This document shows positions 46,287 through 58,840 of a DNA stretch of 64,000 nt, piece by piece. Position numbers and translations under genes: made by a program. The notes under the pieces are model-generated. The model saw nothing but the letters and a program-made list of their open reading frames with translations, searched no databases and was not told the DNA's origin. The stretch's first letter is position 1. Every line of letters starts with the position of its first letter. This DNA is from Dendrobium chrysotoxum (Eukaryota > Streptophyta > Magnoliopsida > Asparagales > Orchidaceae). The stretch lies in assembly GCA_019925795.1 (NCBI GenBank), contig CM034300.1:32785591-32849590 (forward strand), in the 5' to 3' direction.

Positions 46287-47943
46287 TGAAAGTTCGAAAG
46301 GGATGTTAAGCCCTACTGAACTAGTCCCGAGGCTAACTAAGAGGGGGGGTGAATTGGTTATTTAAAAATTTCACGATAACAATAAAAATCTTTTCGATAC
46401 TTAGCAGCGGAAACAAGTAAACAATAACGAACAGATCAACCAACGATATTCACCCAAGCAGTTTATATTGAAAAGTAAGGTGCAAAACTGAATCAGAAAA
46501 GCAAACCAGATTTTATAGTGGTTCGGTCAACTTGACCTACGTCCACTCCCCGGAGCCTCCCCTCCGGGTATTGCACTAAATAAAAGTGACTCTCCTTTTG
46601 CTCCCACAGCAAGGCGGAGAAGCCTGTACAAAGCACCTCCTTTTCACCACACGGTGAGGCAGAGAACCTGACCTCATTTCACTTCCTCCTGAAGCAGGCA
46701 GAGAACCTTCGAACTCCTTTTGCTTCCACCTGAAGCGGGCAGAGAACCCCGGATCTTCTTGCGAACGATCCTCCCACGAAGAACACCGACTAGATGACAG
46801 ACGATGAGCGGAGAAGACGACTCTGATCCGTGCTTGGAGCAACCTTAGTGAATCCCTCACTAACTCCCCCTCACAAGATCTCTTCTCTCTCTCCCAACTC
46901 TCTCTTCTCTCTAGGGTTTCTCAGGGAAGGAAGGTAGCAAAAGATTTTTCCAAAAATTGGAAAAAGTTCTTTTAAAGGAGGGCTTAAAATTTGCCCTAAA
47001 TCTCAACTGGTCGGCCAAGATCGTCCAGGACGATCTGAAGATCGTCCTGTACGATCAGTTCAAATTCAGCTGATTCAGTCTGGACGATTAGGCTCTTCTG
47101 GACGATCAGTAGAAAAAGCTGTTCATATCGTCCCGTACGATACTACGATCGTCCGGGACGATTAGTGCAAATTGAGGAAAATCGTCCAGAAGACAGTTCG
47201 GGTCGTCCAGAGAAATCTGTGCTGGACGACCAAAAAATGACTTGATCGTCCAGGACGATTGGGACATCATCCTGTATGATTAGTTCAAAAAGGCCCAAAA
47301 TCGTCCTGAACACAGTTCGGGTCGTACAGCTGAAATGCACAAGACGATCACGATCGTCCGGGACGATCCTGCGATCGTCCAGGATGATGTGATCGTATCA
47401 ATTAAACATTAATTGCTTTCCTTAATTACCAGACTAATTTAGGCATGATTGTAGTGAATCGTCCGGGACGATACACGTATCGTCCGGGATGATTAGACAA
47501 AAATACTTAAAATAAAACTTGCCTAACTTAATCTGGCGGCTGGGAATTTTTGATTTGAGCATATCATCCCGTACGATCCAAAGATCGTCTAGGACGATCT
47601 GCTTAATCAGACCCTCTTAACTTAGTAGCCCTAATTAGGGTTTCTGTTTTAACTGGATCGTCCAGGACGATGCTACTATCGTCCAGGACGATCTGAACAA
47701 AATTTTAACAGAAACTCTAATTCACTCAATCTCTCTCCCTGAGTGTGTGTGTGCAAGGTTACTTAGCTAGGGAATCAGTTACATTACAATTGACTCAATA
47801 AAAGGAAAAATCATATATTTGACACACTTGGACCTGATCTTGAGTTGGCTTGAGTAGCTCGTGGTCTTTTGTGCCTGAAACAGATTAGCCAAGCAAAACA
47901 CACTGGAAACATGTTTGTCATCATCAAAACCAGATTTGCAACC
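46287..47943 (-). repeat. 5' LTR of element E
   Basis: 1657 bp. TATA-like TTTAAAAG at 46969-46976. The palindrome array is at 47020-47692 (pairs 47020/47041, 47245/47266, 47657/47678, all with 6-base spacers). Leader hairpin units are at about 46650-46750. The outermost base of the LTR is changed, so it begins GGTTGC instead of TGTTGC. Confidence 0.93.
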
Positions 47944-47948
47944 GAAGG

Positions 47949-50900
47949 GTAAATTTAGTTAGAGTTAAAATATTAAGGTGTTAAAATTTGTTTTTAAAAT
48001 GCACTTTTAAGGTTGATTGATTAAATGAATTTAATTAGTTTGAAATTACAGGACTAATATAATTTAATTATATGGATTATTTGCTAATTTTAAGGATTAG
48101 ATTAATTTGAATTTTTAATCAATAATTTCGTGGCGTTGTTTTTACAGGCTTGAGGACCAGACCTCCTTAGAACACTTAGCCCCGTAGCTCGAGGTAGTTT
48201 ATCCTAAAAACCTGGTTGATGTAGTTAAATTATTAATTTTAATTTAGTTAAATTATTAATAATAAATTGATTTTAAGGTTTTACACTCCATTAAATTCAT
48301 TCATGGCGTTGTGCCACTAGGCTCGAGGAACCAGGCCTCCTCAAGACACTTAGCACTGCAGCCCAGAGTAGTCAATGCTTAAAACTTCATCTTTAGAGTG
48401 GTTATTATTTATTAAAAGGTTAGTTAAATGATTTTATAAGTCAAAATAATATTTTTTGGAATTTTAATTGATAATTAAATTTTTGAAATTATCTAGAATG
48501 TTTTAATCATTAAATTAAGGGGTCAAATTTTAACTTTTAGATTAAAGCTGATTTCAAAAAAGTTGGTATTTTTATTAAATATTAGACCATAAGATAAACA
48601 ATTAGATAATAAGTTTGCTAGATTTGGATTTTTTAATAATTAGTTATGAATGTTTGAAGTTTTAGTTAAAATTTTAACCTAAAGTTGACTTTTTGATTAA
48701 AGTTGAATTATGAAGTTTTATTATTTTTCACAAATATTATACTTAAACATGAGTAATCAGGCTTTGAGTTTACTGGAATTGAACTTTTCTATATTTAATT
48801 ATGAATTTTTGAAGTATAAGTTGAAATTTGAACTGAAGTTAACCAAAAAGTTATATTTTCTATTTATGTCATTTTTGATGATTTGATATTTTTATTAAAT
48901 ATTAGACCTTACATGTAGTAAAATATCTTAGAGTTTGCTGAATTTAGAGTTTTCTATATTAAGTTATAAATTTTTAAAATTTTGACCTAATCTTGAACTA
49001 TGGTTGACTGGAGAGTTGACTTTTTAACCTTGACCAATTTCTATTTGTTTGTTATTTTTAGAAAATACTAGACCTCAAATAGAGTTGAATGACACAAAGT
49101 TTAGTCAATTTGGATTTTTCTAAAATTAATTATTATTTTTTAAAGTTTAATTAGTTAATTAATTTTTTAAATTATTTAATTAAGAAGGTTTTGATTGTTT
49201 TAATCCAAACACATCATAAACTGTATCAAATCACTACCAAAGGTCAAGGATGACCCAAGGGAGTGTTTTGAGGTGTTTAGAATTTATTTATAATTTTTAA
49301 TTATTTTATTTAATTAATTATTAATTTTTTTAAAACTTAAATTAAAGTTTAATTAAAAGTCTAGTGATGGGGCTTTTATTTTTCCAAAATAGAGGATCAA
49401 ATTTTGGCAAGTTTGATTCAATATTTATAATTTTTAGATTTAATTTTGATTTATTATAATTTTTTGAAGTTTCTGGGTCCTTAAAAAGGGCTAAATTTTG
49501 ACTTGCTTAATTTGCTGACTTAATGACCTCTAAATCAAGTGAAATTTGGTCCAAAGGTGTAAAATGTCACTAAGTTTAATATTTTGAAGTTTTACTTTTA
49601 TTGGGTGTGTGTGAAATTTCTTAGAATTTTTCCAAGTTAACTAGACATTGGCCGTAATTATTTTTCCTAGGTGTCACTAATGTTCAACTAGGTTTAAAAC
49701 ATAGGTCTCCTAACCATGGGACAAATGCAAGCACACCACAGTAATTAGATAAACTAATTCTACCAATTTAAAGACTTATGAATTTTCAAAATTTTTGGTC
49801 CAAAATGGACCTATTATTTTGAAAATTCATCCCATAGTAATCCCTTGAGCATCTAGACTTAGAAAAATGTAGGGGATGCCTAAGATGTTCAAAAACCTTT
49901 CACCAAAATTTGGGTCCAATTTGACCACTGGATTATGAGAAAATAAAAAAATTAAATTTTGATCAAACCCAAATAACTCATAAAGCAGTCATCAAAAACA
50001 CTTTGATTTTTATTTTAATAAATAGTTAGGCTCAAGCCCTTTCCAACGAGCCCAAGAACACTAAATCTGGTGAAAAATGAGTTTTTATAAATTTTAAATA
50101 TTTTGAGTACTTAAATTGATTTTTTAAATCAATTTAATTAAAAACATTCAGAAGCACAAATTAGCAATGATTGCAAATGTAGCGCACCGTCGTTGCCATC
50201 ACTTAGCGACATCAGCATCAATCGAACTGTTGGATCGATCACGGAATTGATGAAGGGTTGAGTTGAAGCCACATCAACGCCTGCGATTCGAATTGAATGG
50301 GGTTCGAATCCAATAATCGATGCACAGCTTTAATTGGGATTACATGACTGAATCGGAGCCGTCCGATCGTGTATAAGGAATGATCGGACGGCGTTGTTTC
50401 ATTAAGAGTTGTTTAGTTCAAAATGAACTAAACCTTTAAATACTTATAACCTTCAAAATACTCATCCAAATTAATGAAATTTGAAACACATTTTTATGGA
50501 AACCTAATCTTCCAGCACATGAGGTTTGAAGGCTTCATGTGTTGTAGATTTTTTATTATTTTAAATCAAAGTTTTAGAGAAAAGTTGAGATATCTTACAA
50601 TCCTCTGGATAGATTTTGATGTTCTTGGGCTTGTTGGAAAGGTATTTGAATACTATACAACTTCCTTGAAGGGTATGAGAGCTGTTAATGGCTGGATTAG
50701 AATCTACTACACCAAGTATCCTTTCTCTCTCTTTCTCTTACTCTCTCTTCTCAAATTTGGTTCTTAACTTTGCAACAATCTTTTAATGGATGGGGGGCTT
50801 CTTTTATAAATAGAGAAGCTGGGTGATAGCTAGAATGAGATAGATGTTGCTAGAATTAGGGATTTTGAAAGAGAGTGGATAAAGCCAACGCTTTGAGTGA

Positions 50901-50968
50901 AACAAGCCATTATCTCTTCATTTCAACGATTGCTTTCCGAGAGGAGCCTTAGGGTGTTGCCCAGTGTT
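47949..50968. other. AT-rich noncoding repeat region between E and H
   Basis: No supported gene. Two 75-bp blocks (48131-48205 and 48303-48375, with GAGGACCAGACCTCC-like text) are 172 bp apart and followed by degenerate tandem units. A 23-bp inverted pair (50037 and about 50620; CCCAAGAACA and TGTTCTTGGG) flanks a GC-richer stretch (50180-50390). TATAAATAGAG is near 50806, a possible plus-strand promoter. It may be UTR or LTR of a Tat-type gypsy. Confidence 0.45.
48560..49160. repeat. Degenerate tandem repeat, about 165-bp period
   Basis: Four imperfect units beginning near 48581, 48736, 48901 and 49067. Each has an ATTAGACC-like start, a GAGTTTGCTGAATTTGGATTTTTC-like middle (varied) and an AATTATGAATTTTTGAAGTT-like end. 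Tandem repeats in untranslated regions are known for Tat/Ogre elements. Confidence 0.6.
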
Positions 50969-50973
50969 CCTTC

Positions 50974-52421
50974 TATTGCGACTCAGGCTCACGAGTTCTT
51001 ATTTTGATGATAACAAATATTATGGCTCACATCTCCTAGTATTTATAATGCATATTTGTTTATGTGTATTCTAACATTTCAGGAACAGCATACACCATCA
51101 AATTAAGATTCAAGGCTCAAGAATGGGTATAATAGGTTATGATGTGATGATATTTGTAATATTCATTGATGTATATTTTGATTTCTTGAGTCAAGTCCTG
51201 TAAGGGTGTATGCTTGCTTGTGACCATGTACACACACTCAGGGGTAGTGTGATTTGGCCAAAACCAGAAGTTCAATTTTTGAACTAATCATCCTAGATGA
51301 TTGATATCATCCTGGATGATCCAATATGATCTCAAAACCCTAGCCGTCATATTAATTTATGAAAGATTTCAAGTTTTAGTTTTTGGTCTAATCATCTAGG
51401 ATGATCCATATCGTACTGGATGATCTATGACAATGTTGCCTAAATTAATCATGTGTTTATTCAATCAAATATGCATAATTTGATATTCTGATCATCCTGG
51501 ATGATATGTGTATCATACTGGATGTTTTGTTTAAAATTTGTACTGATCATCCTGGACTATCCTTGGATCATCCAGGACTATAAGGTCAAATTCTGCACAT
51601 CATCCTAGATGATTCTGCGATCGTCCTGGATCATCTTTGGCAGTATAATTGAGTTTTTAGGGTTTTCTAAAGCCATCTTTTGGAGAACATCATTCTGGAC
51701 GGTCCTGTGATCATCCAGGATGATCTTTGCCACCAGAACGGATTTGGAAGGGTTTTTGGAGTGCTTTAATTAAGCTTTCTCAAGGAACTTGATAAGTGTC
51801 TTTGGCAGCCATTGAGTCTTCATTTCTTTTGGAGAAAACTTAAAAAGAGACCTTGAAAGGGAGAGTGGAAAGGGTGGGCTTTGAGAGGGAGAAGATCCAT
51901 GGAAGGGGTGTTTTTGAGGGAGTGTGAGGGGGTTCACACGGTTGCTCAAGTATGCCTGCACTTAAGTACCATCGGATTCAAGGGTCATCTTGAGGGAAGT
52001 TTTGGGAAGAAGGAGATCTCTTTGGTGTCGAAGGACCCGACTACTCTGCCACACCGGGGAAAGTGGAAGTGATTTTGTAAAGGCTTCTCCGCCTAGCTAT
52101 GGGGGCTAAAGGAAAGTCACTAAAGGTGTAGTGCAATACTCGAAGGGTGCCTCCGGGGAGTGGACGTAGCTCAGGTTGGAACAAACCACTATAAATTTAG
52201 TGTGTTCTTTTTGATTTTTTTAGCATTTTATTTTACTATGATTAACTGATTGGGTAAAATCTGTGATTGATCTTTTTATTATTGATTTAATTCATTTCTG
52301 CTGCAAGATATAAAAAAAATATTTCTTTTTATTAAAAAAGTTTTTAAATATCCAATTCACCCCCCTCTTGGTTAGCCTCGGGATTAGTTCATAAGGGCTT
52401 AACATCCCTAATAAACTATCA
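50974..52421 (+). repeat. Solo LTR H with perfect 5-bp target duplication
   Basis: 1448 bp, flanked by CCTTC at 50969-50973 and 52422-52426. It begins TATTGCGACT (TGTT changed) and ends CTATCA. Palindrome array at about 51286-51724. Same family as D but more diverged in its palindromes, most of which are the CATCC/GGATG form. No internal sequence. Confidence 0.93.
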
Positions 52422-52426
52422 CCTTC

Positions 52427-53819
52427 CAGCCACCAAGCATGTATATTTGACTTATTTGACAACTTTGACTAGTCAAACTATTCAATCGGATGATGTGCAT
52501 AGGAGGGAAGACTTAATGAGCTAGTTTGGAAGGATTAGAATGGGTTTGATAGCTAAGGATTAAAAATTTAAAAGCTGAAAAGGAAATTTCAAGCAGTTTG
52601 ACCAAGTCATATTGTGTTGACTTGGTCAACTATACTTGATTTTGATTGACCAAAAATTGGGGTGTGTTAAGCTTATGAATTGGAATTATCTTCAAGTTTG
52701 ATAAGGATTTGAAACAATTAAATTGAAGGTTGGGTGAATTGAGTACATGCATGTGAGAATTTGACCAAATTATTAAAGTTTGACCAAGTCAAACCTATAA
52801 TATTTGACTCATCATAATTTTTAGAAATATTTGAGGTGTGAAATAGAATAAGTTTGAGGGATTGAAGTCATTAATTTGACCAAACGGCTTGGAAATACCC
52901 ATTTGGATCCTTAAAGAAATATTAGGTCAATCTAAGTTGACTTGGTCAACCAGGTTGAACCAGGACCTAGATTTGGCTCCAATAAGTCTGGTTTAACATT
53001 TGGAGTTGAATGGAAGTGGTTCCATAAAAAAAGGGTCTTTTGGTTCAAAATGACTATTCACACCTCTAAGGGGTATTTTGGTCATTTGACGTGATCTAGT
53101 CAACCAAGCTTGACCAAGCTATGGGTTTGAGTCTTATGCGCTCCTAATGTTGATTAGGAGGCATTGTAAGAGTTTTTAGGGTTTGATTTAAAAAGGCTAA
53201 ATTGAAGTTCAGAGAAAACTTAAAAATTATCCTGAAGGGGAAATTTGGTTATTTTGACCCCTAGTCAACTTGGGGTCAAAGTGGGTCAACCAAAATATAG
53301 TTTGATACTTAATAGGTCATGATTAAGAGTTTGGATGTGATCAAAAGCTTTAGAGAGGACTCCAAGGTCAAGATCCACTGGATAGCAGGTCTAGTGGTAT
53401 AGGCTATAAATATTTGAAGGTTTTACAACCTTTGGTAATAGATTTAATTTCTAAGGTTAGAGACCTCGGAATGGGCTCAAATTTAGAGAGTTGTCTCTAG
53501 AGACATGTTCTATTAATATGTAATTGTTAGACTTTGAATCAGAGGTTATTTGATTCAGATTTAAAGTATTTGAAAAATTAATGGAAAAGGCTTGCAAGAT
53601 AGGGCCTTTGAACCTTGGATTTTGATTTGAATATCTAAATTTAAGTTGGATTTTAGAGTTGATTGATTAAGTTTAAACTATCCAAATCAATCATAATAAT
53701 TTAAATGATTATTAATGATTGGATAGGATTGATACTGGATTGGATTTGTCAGGGTCTACGTAGATCCTAGGGTCTTAATTAGTCCTAGTGCCCTCAAACA
53801 AAGATGAGGTCAACAGTAA
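52427..53819. other. Unclassified old repeat on the 3' side of gypsy copy 2
   Basis: No gene. 52880-53700 parallels 18600-19250 in sequence. Rich in TTGGTCAA/TTGACC phrases. Probably LTR or 3' UTR of the gypsy family. Confidence 0.45.
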
Positions 53820-53846
53820 TTACATTAATTCATTAAAATATATCAC

Positions 53847-55100
53847 CTAAAAGATTACATCATCTTCTTTCCCCAAGGTGGAGGGGCCATTTAAAAACAT
53901 ATGGACTTTCCTTACTTCATCATATAAATTAGGAGAGTCCTTAATTACAAACCCTACAACCCTACTAACAGATAGTGGGGTTAAGGTTAAAGATTCAATT
54001 CTCCTACTCAACTTTTCATACATAGTTAATCCAGGCTCATCACTTTGAACTTTTGAAGTGTCACTTTTTAGATTACAATCTTGTTCTAAAATGAGATCAA
54101 ATTTTGGAGGATGATTTAATTTTTGATAATCAAAGGGAATTCTTGCACCTCGTACTTTTAAGTGATCGTTCAAACTTGACCCCAAATAAATGCATATCGG
54201 GGGTGTTCTTCTTTCAAGTAAGTGGTGGTCTCAACCATGCACTCTTTGGGCCATCCACCCACCTCTTTGAGGGAAATTATTTGGAGGCCTAAGGATCACT
54301 CCCTTGACGTCATCTTCGCTATTTGATTATTTTCTTTTTTGACTTTCCTCTTTTTCTCCTTTTGATTTTTGATATCCTTTTGAACTTTATTCATATTCCT
54401 TCTCCTCTTTCATTATGATCTCACTTTTAGGACAGGTAGTGGATCCTTTAGGTGCATAGTATGTGGCATCTTCGTAGAGCCCGATCTCATAAATATGTCA
54501 TGGTTACAAATCACCAATAATTATGTATTCAATATCGTCTCAATGGTACATGATACATTTGTGTAGGGTTGATAGAACCATTATATATTCATTAATCTTG
54601 GGCCAACCTAGAAGTGGATTGAAGAATATAACTAAATAAATTATGTGAAATTTGACTTCTTCTTTCAACTCTCTTAACATTAAAAGGAGTGTGATTGAAT
54701 CTAAAGCCTTCTCGCCCTTTTTATTGAACCCATATAATACTATTTTGTCAAAGGTGAGCTTACATGGGTCTAATTTAAGGTGTCAGAGAGTATTTACATT
54801 CATCATGTTGACTGATGCACCCGAATCAACAAGAACTCTGGATAACTTAAAGTTTCCCACATTTACAGTAATATAAAGTTGGCGATTATGATTGGTATTT
54901 CCTAGAAGTAGATCCTCATCGAAAAAGGTTACCCATGAGATTTCTTTGAAGTATAGAGCTTTATCTTGTGAAGTCATAGCTAACAAAGCTAAGCAAATCT
55001 TTTTGTTGAGAAGTGCTTTAATTAAGGATTCTCTCATCTCCTTTAAAAGAATGAGAGTATTGTGGATACTCAACTTAGCCGATAACTTCCTAGGATGAGT
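53847..55100 (-). pseudogene. Protease and linker of gypsy copy 2
   Basis: Aspartic protease remnant. An open stretch (54783-55073) has the catalytic V-D-S-G-A at residues 82-86. Further on, F-N-P-L-L-G-W-P is a degraded Tat-type hydrophobic end (near 54600). The last open part (53847-54185) contains R-I-P-F-D-Y, a phrase typical of the linker between protease and RT in this lineage. It ends with a stop and no RT follows. Several frame breaks lie between 54190 and 54780. Confidence 0.7.
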
Positions 55101-55679
55101 TATGACATTATAATCAACCTTGGAAACATCAGGATCAAGACCAGGTGAATTGAAAAGAAGATTTTATTGTTGAGAAGGAATTTGAATTGGATCATTAGAG
55201 ATAACTAGTTTGCCTTTTTCCTGAGGAGGAATCCTAGAAGGTGTGACTTAGCCATAATGAAATTATACCTCTACGATCTCCTAGGGGGGACAAACTACAG
55301 TGGGGTCTATACTCTCCAAAGGGGATGTAATATCTTTTTCTGATAGAGAGTCTGAATCTAAAAATTCTATCATGAGGTGACTCCCTTGAAAGCTAACTTC
55401 AGGGGTATCACCATCTAATAAGATCTTAGATTTGTCTCCATCTTTAGAGATCAAATATGAAGAATCAAGTTTCTGAGGATCCTGATCGATCACTACTATA
55501 TTTTGATTCTCTTCTACAGAAGATTCAATTTGTATTTTGTTCTCAATATTAATCTTCAAAATATGTACAAAAGGATCTTGCTTTATTAATTTTTGACCCT
55601 TTTCCTTTGATGGGGCAAAATTAAAGTCAGATAATAGTAGTGGGGATAAGGGTTTTATGTCACCAATTGAATACATCTC
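55101..55679 (-). pseudogene. Gag-protease spacer of gypsy copy 2
   Basis: A 131-codon open stretch (55281-55676), acidic and Ser/Asp-rich, without a recognised domain. It lies between nucleocapsid and protease, so it is probably an internal part of the Gag-Pro polyprotein. Confidence 0.45.
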
Positions 55680-57430
55680 TCTTCAACATATTTCCTCTCT
55701 ACAAAAGTTTCACTCTTTTTATTTTTATTACTTATAGTAGTTCCTACAACTACTGTAGAAGAAACCATCTCAATATCCTCCTATGACGCCTCCAACTCAA
55801 CCTCCATGATTAGGCCCCAGGCTCTCATTGGTAATTGTTGAGAAAGATGAAAAGATTGTTATCACATTTTTTATTTCTCAGGGTAAAGTAATATCCCAAC
55901 CATCATAAATTGATAGAGAAAGGTTAAAGTATTGACCTAAAATTATTTTTATTGATCTCTGATCTGGATCTACCAAACACTCCTTAGGAATTCTGATGTT
56001 GCCCTATTTGTAATTTTTGATAAGCCAATCCTTAAAGGCAAGGCAGTCTTCAATTATGTCGCCCAATATACAGTGGTATGGGCAAAAATTAGGATTATCC
56101 CTCTGGTTTGCCTCTTTCGACTTCTTGGCCTCGGGCAATCTAAAGTCTATTTTCTTTAAGAGACCGTTAGAGATATTTCTTACTAACTCTCATTTAAATG
56201 GATAGTATTTCATGAATCTCTCTTCAAAAGAGATCGAGTAAGGCTCCCTAGTAGGTTAAGGGGTTACCTGAAATGGTTATTTTTGAATTATTCATGGTGC
56301 AGTACCACCCGATTGTTTGTTAACCAGTTTCTTCCTCTTGTCTATGGTGGAGACTACTACTGCCCTCTTCTCAAAAGACTTCTTAGATTTATTAGATTTC
56401 TTCTCATCATATGGATTCTTTAAGAATGGCATCCGAGAAGCCTTTTCTTGCAGGTTAGTTGCCTTATTGAAAAGCTTTTCAAAAGTTTTCATTATGACCC
56501 CTTTAAGAAAAAAAGTAATAGGCTCGTAAGTATTCTTCAAGAGAATTTTCACTTTGTTACTCTCATAGTTATGGTTCACATTTCATCGAGAGATTTCTCT
56601 ATCTCAAGTTGTACTCAACTAGAGACCCTCCCAGCTTCTACTTTTTAATGACTAGATCTCCCACAGTTATACGATCCTAATCTCTATATAATCTTTTTAA
56701 GAATAGACCCTCAAACTCAGTAAAGGTTCTCACTAAACCGTTTGGCAGATAGACATACCACTTGAAAGCAATTTCAAAGAGACTGCTAACAAATTTGAAA
56801 AATAATATAGCATCTGACCCTCCTGCATCACAACGACGTGTATGGAAGTGTGCCAGATACTCCCTCAGGTTTTTAATAGTGCTAAAAACATTAAAAGAAG
56901 GTGGAACAAAGCCCTTATGGTATGGAACTAAGTCATATTTCTTGGTGAAGGGCCTACCCTTTGGAATAGATGTGGCCCCTTGGGAATGGGATAAAGCCTC
57001 CCTTACCTGGGTTTTGATATTATGTTTGATATCATTCTTAGCTGGCACTATAGGGACTGAAGGGATCGTTGGTGGTGCTAGAGGAACTACTATAGTTGAC
57101 TCTGGAATTATGACTAATCAGGATGAGGTTGTTGTGTCTTAGCAAGTTGACTCTGCATTCCCAATACCCTTAGTAGCTTTTCTTCAACTTTCCTTTTCAG
57201 GTTCTTAATGTATTCATCTTGGTCCCTCAGCCTAACTGTTTCATCCGAATTAGAATCAACTACCCTTGAATCCTCCTCTTTACTTGGTCAAGGTCTACTG
57301 GGCTTTGCATCTTTAATAGATGCACTTATTTTGACCATGTAAAAACTGCCAATAGTAACATCATCTTTGTGCTTCAAAAGGTTATCTATATCATAGTTGA
57401 TGGATTCTATGGCCACTTTCATTTTCAGGG
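55680..57430 (-). pseudogene. gag: gag of gypsy copy 2
   Basis: Retrotransposon gag capsid region at 56677-57048, open for 123 codons, with L-R-E-Y-L-A-H-F and F-T-E-F-E-G-L-F-L-K-R-L. Upstream is a charged segment likely to form a coiled coil (about 57180-57290, K-N-L-K-R-K-V-E-E-K). Downstream is a Lys-rich part (56292-56579), then a Cys/His stretch F-C-P-Y-H-C-I-L-G-D near 56080 that resembles the Tat-type nucleocapsid. The frame is broken at several points. Confidence 0.75.
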
Positions 57431-57529
57431 TATCTTGGATATCTTAGACCACATGTACCCACTATAATCTATCACATCATTAAACTCTTGCTCACCTAGC
57501 TTATAAAAAAATGTTTTGTAGCTTAAGAT

Positions 57530-58840
57530 CCTCTATAGAATCATTTGTTCAATCATCTCATCATCTATCTTAGGAACTATCCCATCCCCTTTGACTGTCC
57601 CGAGGTTGGTAGTCATAAGGGTGGTATCCATAATAGGCTGAGGAGCATCCTCCTTAGGAGGTGATGGAGGAGCTTGAGGAGTAGAGCTTCCTACATCTAG
57701 TGAGCTTGAGCCCTTACATCCCATAATAAGGACCAAGGATATCAACAAGTGGTTTAAGGTTCTCATTCCTACTAAGTTTCTTAGGGATATAGAGTCACTC
57801 GAGAGATTTGGGCCTCTTACACTTAACTTCCGCCAGCATCTCCTCATGGCTTCACTACAATTGAGGCCTTCTTTGATGTCATCATAGGAGGGATCGGTGG
57901 CCTACCATTTTGGTGGAGGACTTCTTTAGATCCAATGAGATTAATCTCCTCCGTCTTAGTTGACAGGAGGCGAGGCACCTAATGGTAGCTGTCCACTAGT
58001 ATAGACGTGGCTGGCTGCCTTACACGTTTTTTTATTCTTCCTCACTGGCTGAGGTGTTCAAATACTTGCTTTAGTTTTCTCTTCTTTCAAAACCACTTTC
58101 TCAAATCTATGTGAAATAACCACCTTCAGGTATTTCATGTATTGTTCTTTAGATTCACCTTCCTGAGTAGCATAGGTGTGGATGATGTTTCTTATGATCC
58201 TACTCCTTTGGATTTTCTTTTCCTTGGGAGTCCTCTTAACAGTGTAATCCACCAAGCATGGTGGAGAGCATGCTATCCTGGTGACTGTCTCCTCATTTGT
58301 AGGAGTAGTAAGAGGGTAAAAAAAAACTCCCTCTTAGATGGGGAGAGGAGGCAGAAATTGGGAGCTCCTCAATAGCCTCAAGCTCTGCTTGACTTAGGTC
58401 TTTCAACTCAATAATCTTCTTTGATTTAGTTTTTTTCTTCCTAATTTTTTGCAGGTAGTTCTTTCTCTGATTCTTACTGGGGAGGAGGATCCCAGAACTT
58501 ACCCCTATCTCAAATACAGACTTTAGTTCAGTATTAATTATAGATTTCTGCTTCTTATCCTCCCTAAAAGAGGATGTTGTGGGTACAAGGGTGACAGTGA
58601 CCTCGATTTTGGAATTAGGGGAGTCAATCCATGACCCAACAGGAATTTAAACTAGGGGATGTCCTTTTTACCCTTGGCAGCCAAGTTTAGATCTACTAAC
58701 CCATTAACAGCCAGTTTGAGGGTTTGGAACCCCATTCCAATTTGAGTTCAGTTATTATTGATTAACTCTTCAGTGTAAAGGTCTTAGTCGAGGGAAAAGA
58801 TAAATTTAACAACCATTATAGTCTATTTGATTGTCTGAAA
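57530..58840 (-). pseudogene. ORF1-like region upstream of gypsy gag
   Basis: Broken reading frames (57533-57847, 58058-58255 and others) in the sense strand of the element. They encode Lys/Arg-rich text (K-K-K-T-K-S-K-K) and a Pro-rich part. Tat/Ogre elements carry an extra ORF1 of unknown function before gag, which is the best explanation. No domain was recognised. Confidence 0.45.

Larger units (their letters stand above)
38254..47943 (-). mobile_element. Complete, recent Ty1/copia element E (no ORF3)
   Basis: 9690 bp, flanked by GAAGG at 38249-38253 and 47944-47948. The two LTRs (38254-39899 and 46287-47943) are nearly identical apart from a 32-bp indel, one 21-bp repeat unit and scattered point changes. 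Gag and pol keep their frames from end to end with only three stops outside the predicted intron and no frameshift. It is the best template for the family. Confidence 0.96.

Noticed and set aside
50474..50767. 97-codon plus-strand open frame near the inverted repeat
   Set aside because: No recognisable domain, low-complexity end and no conserved counterpart. Chance opening in AT-rich sequence.
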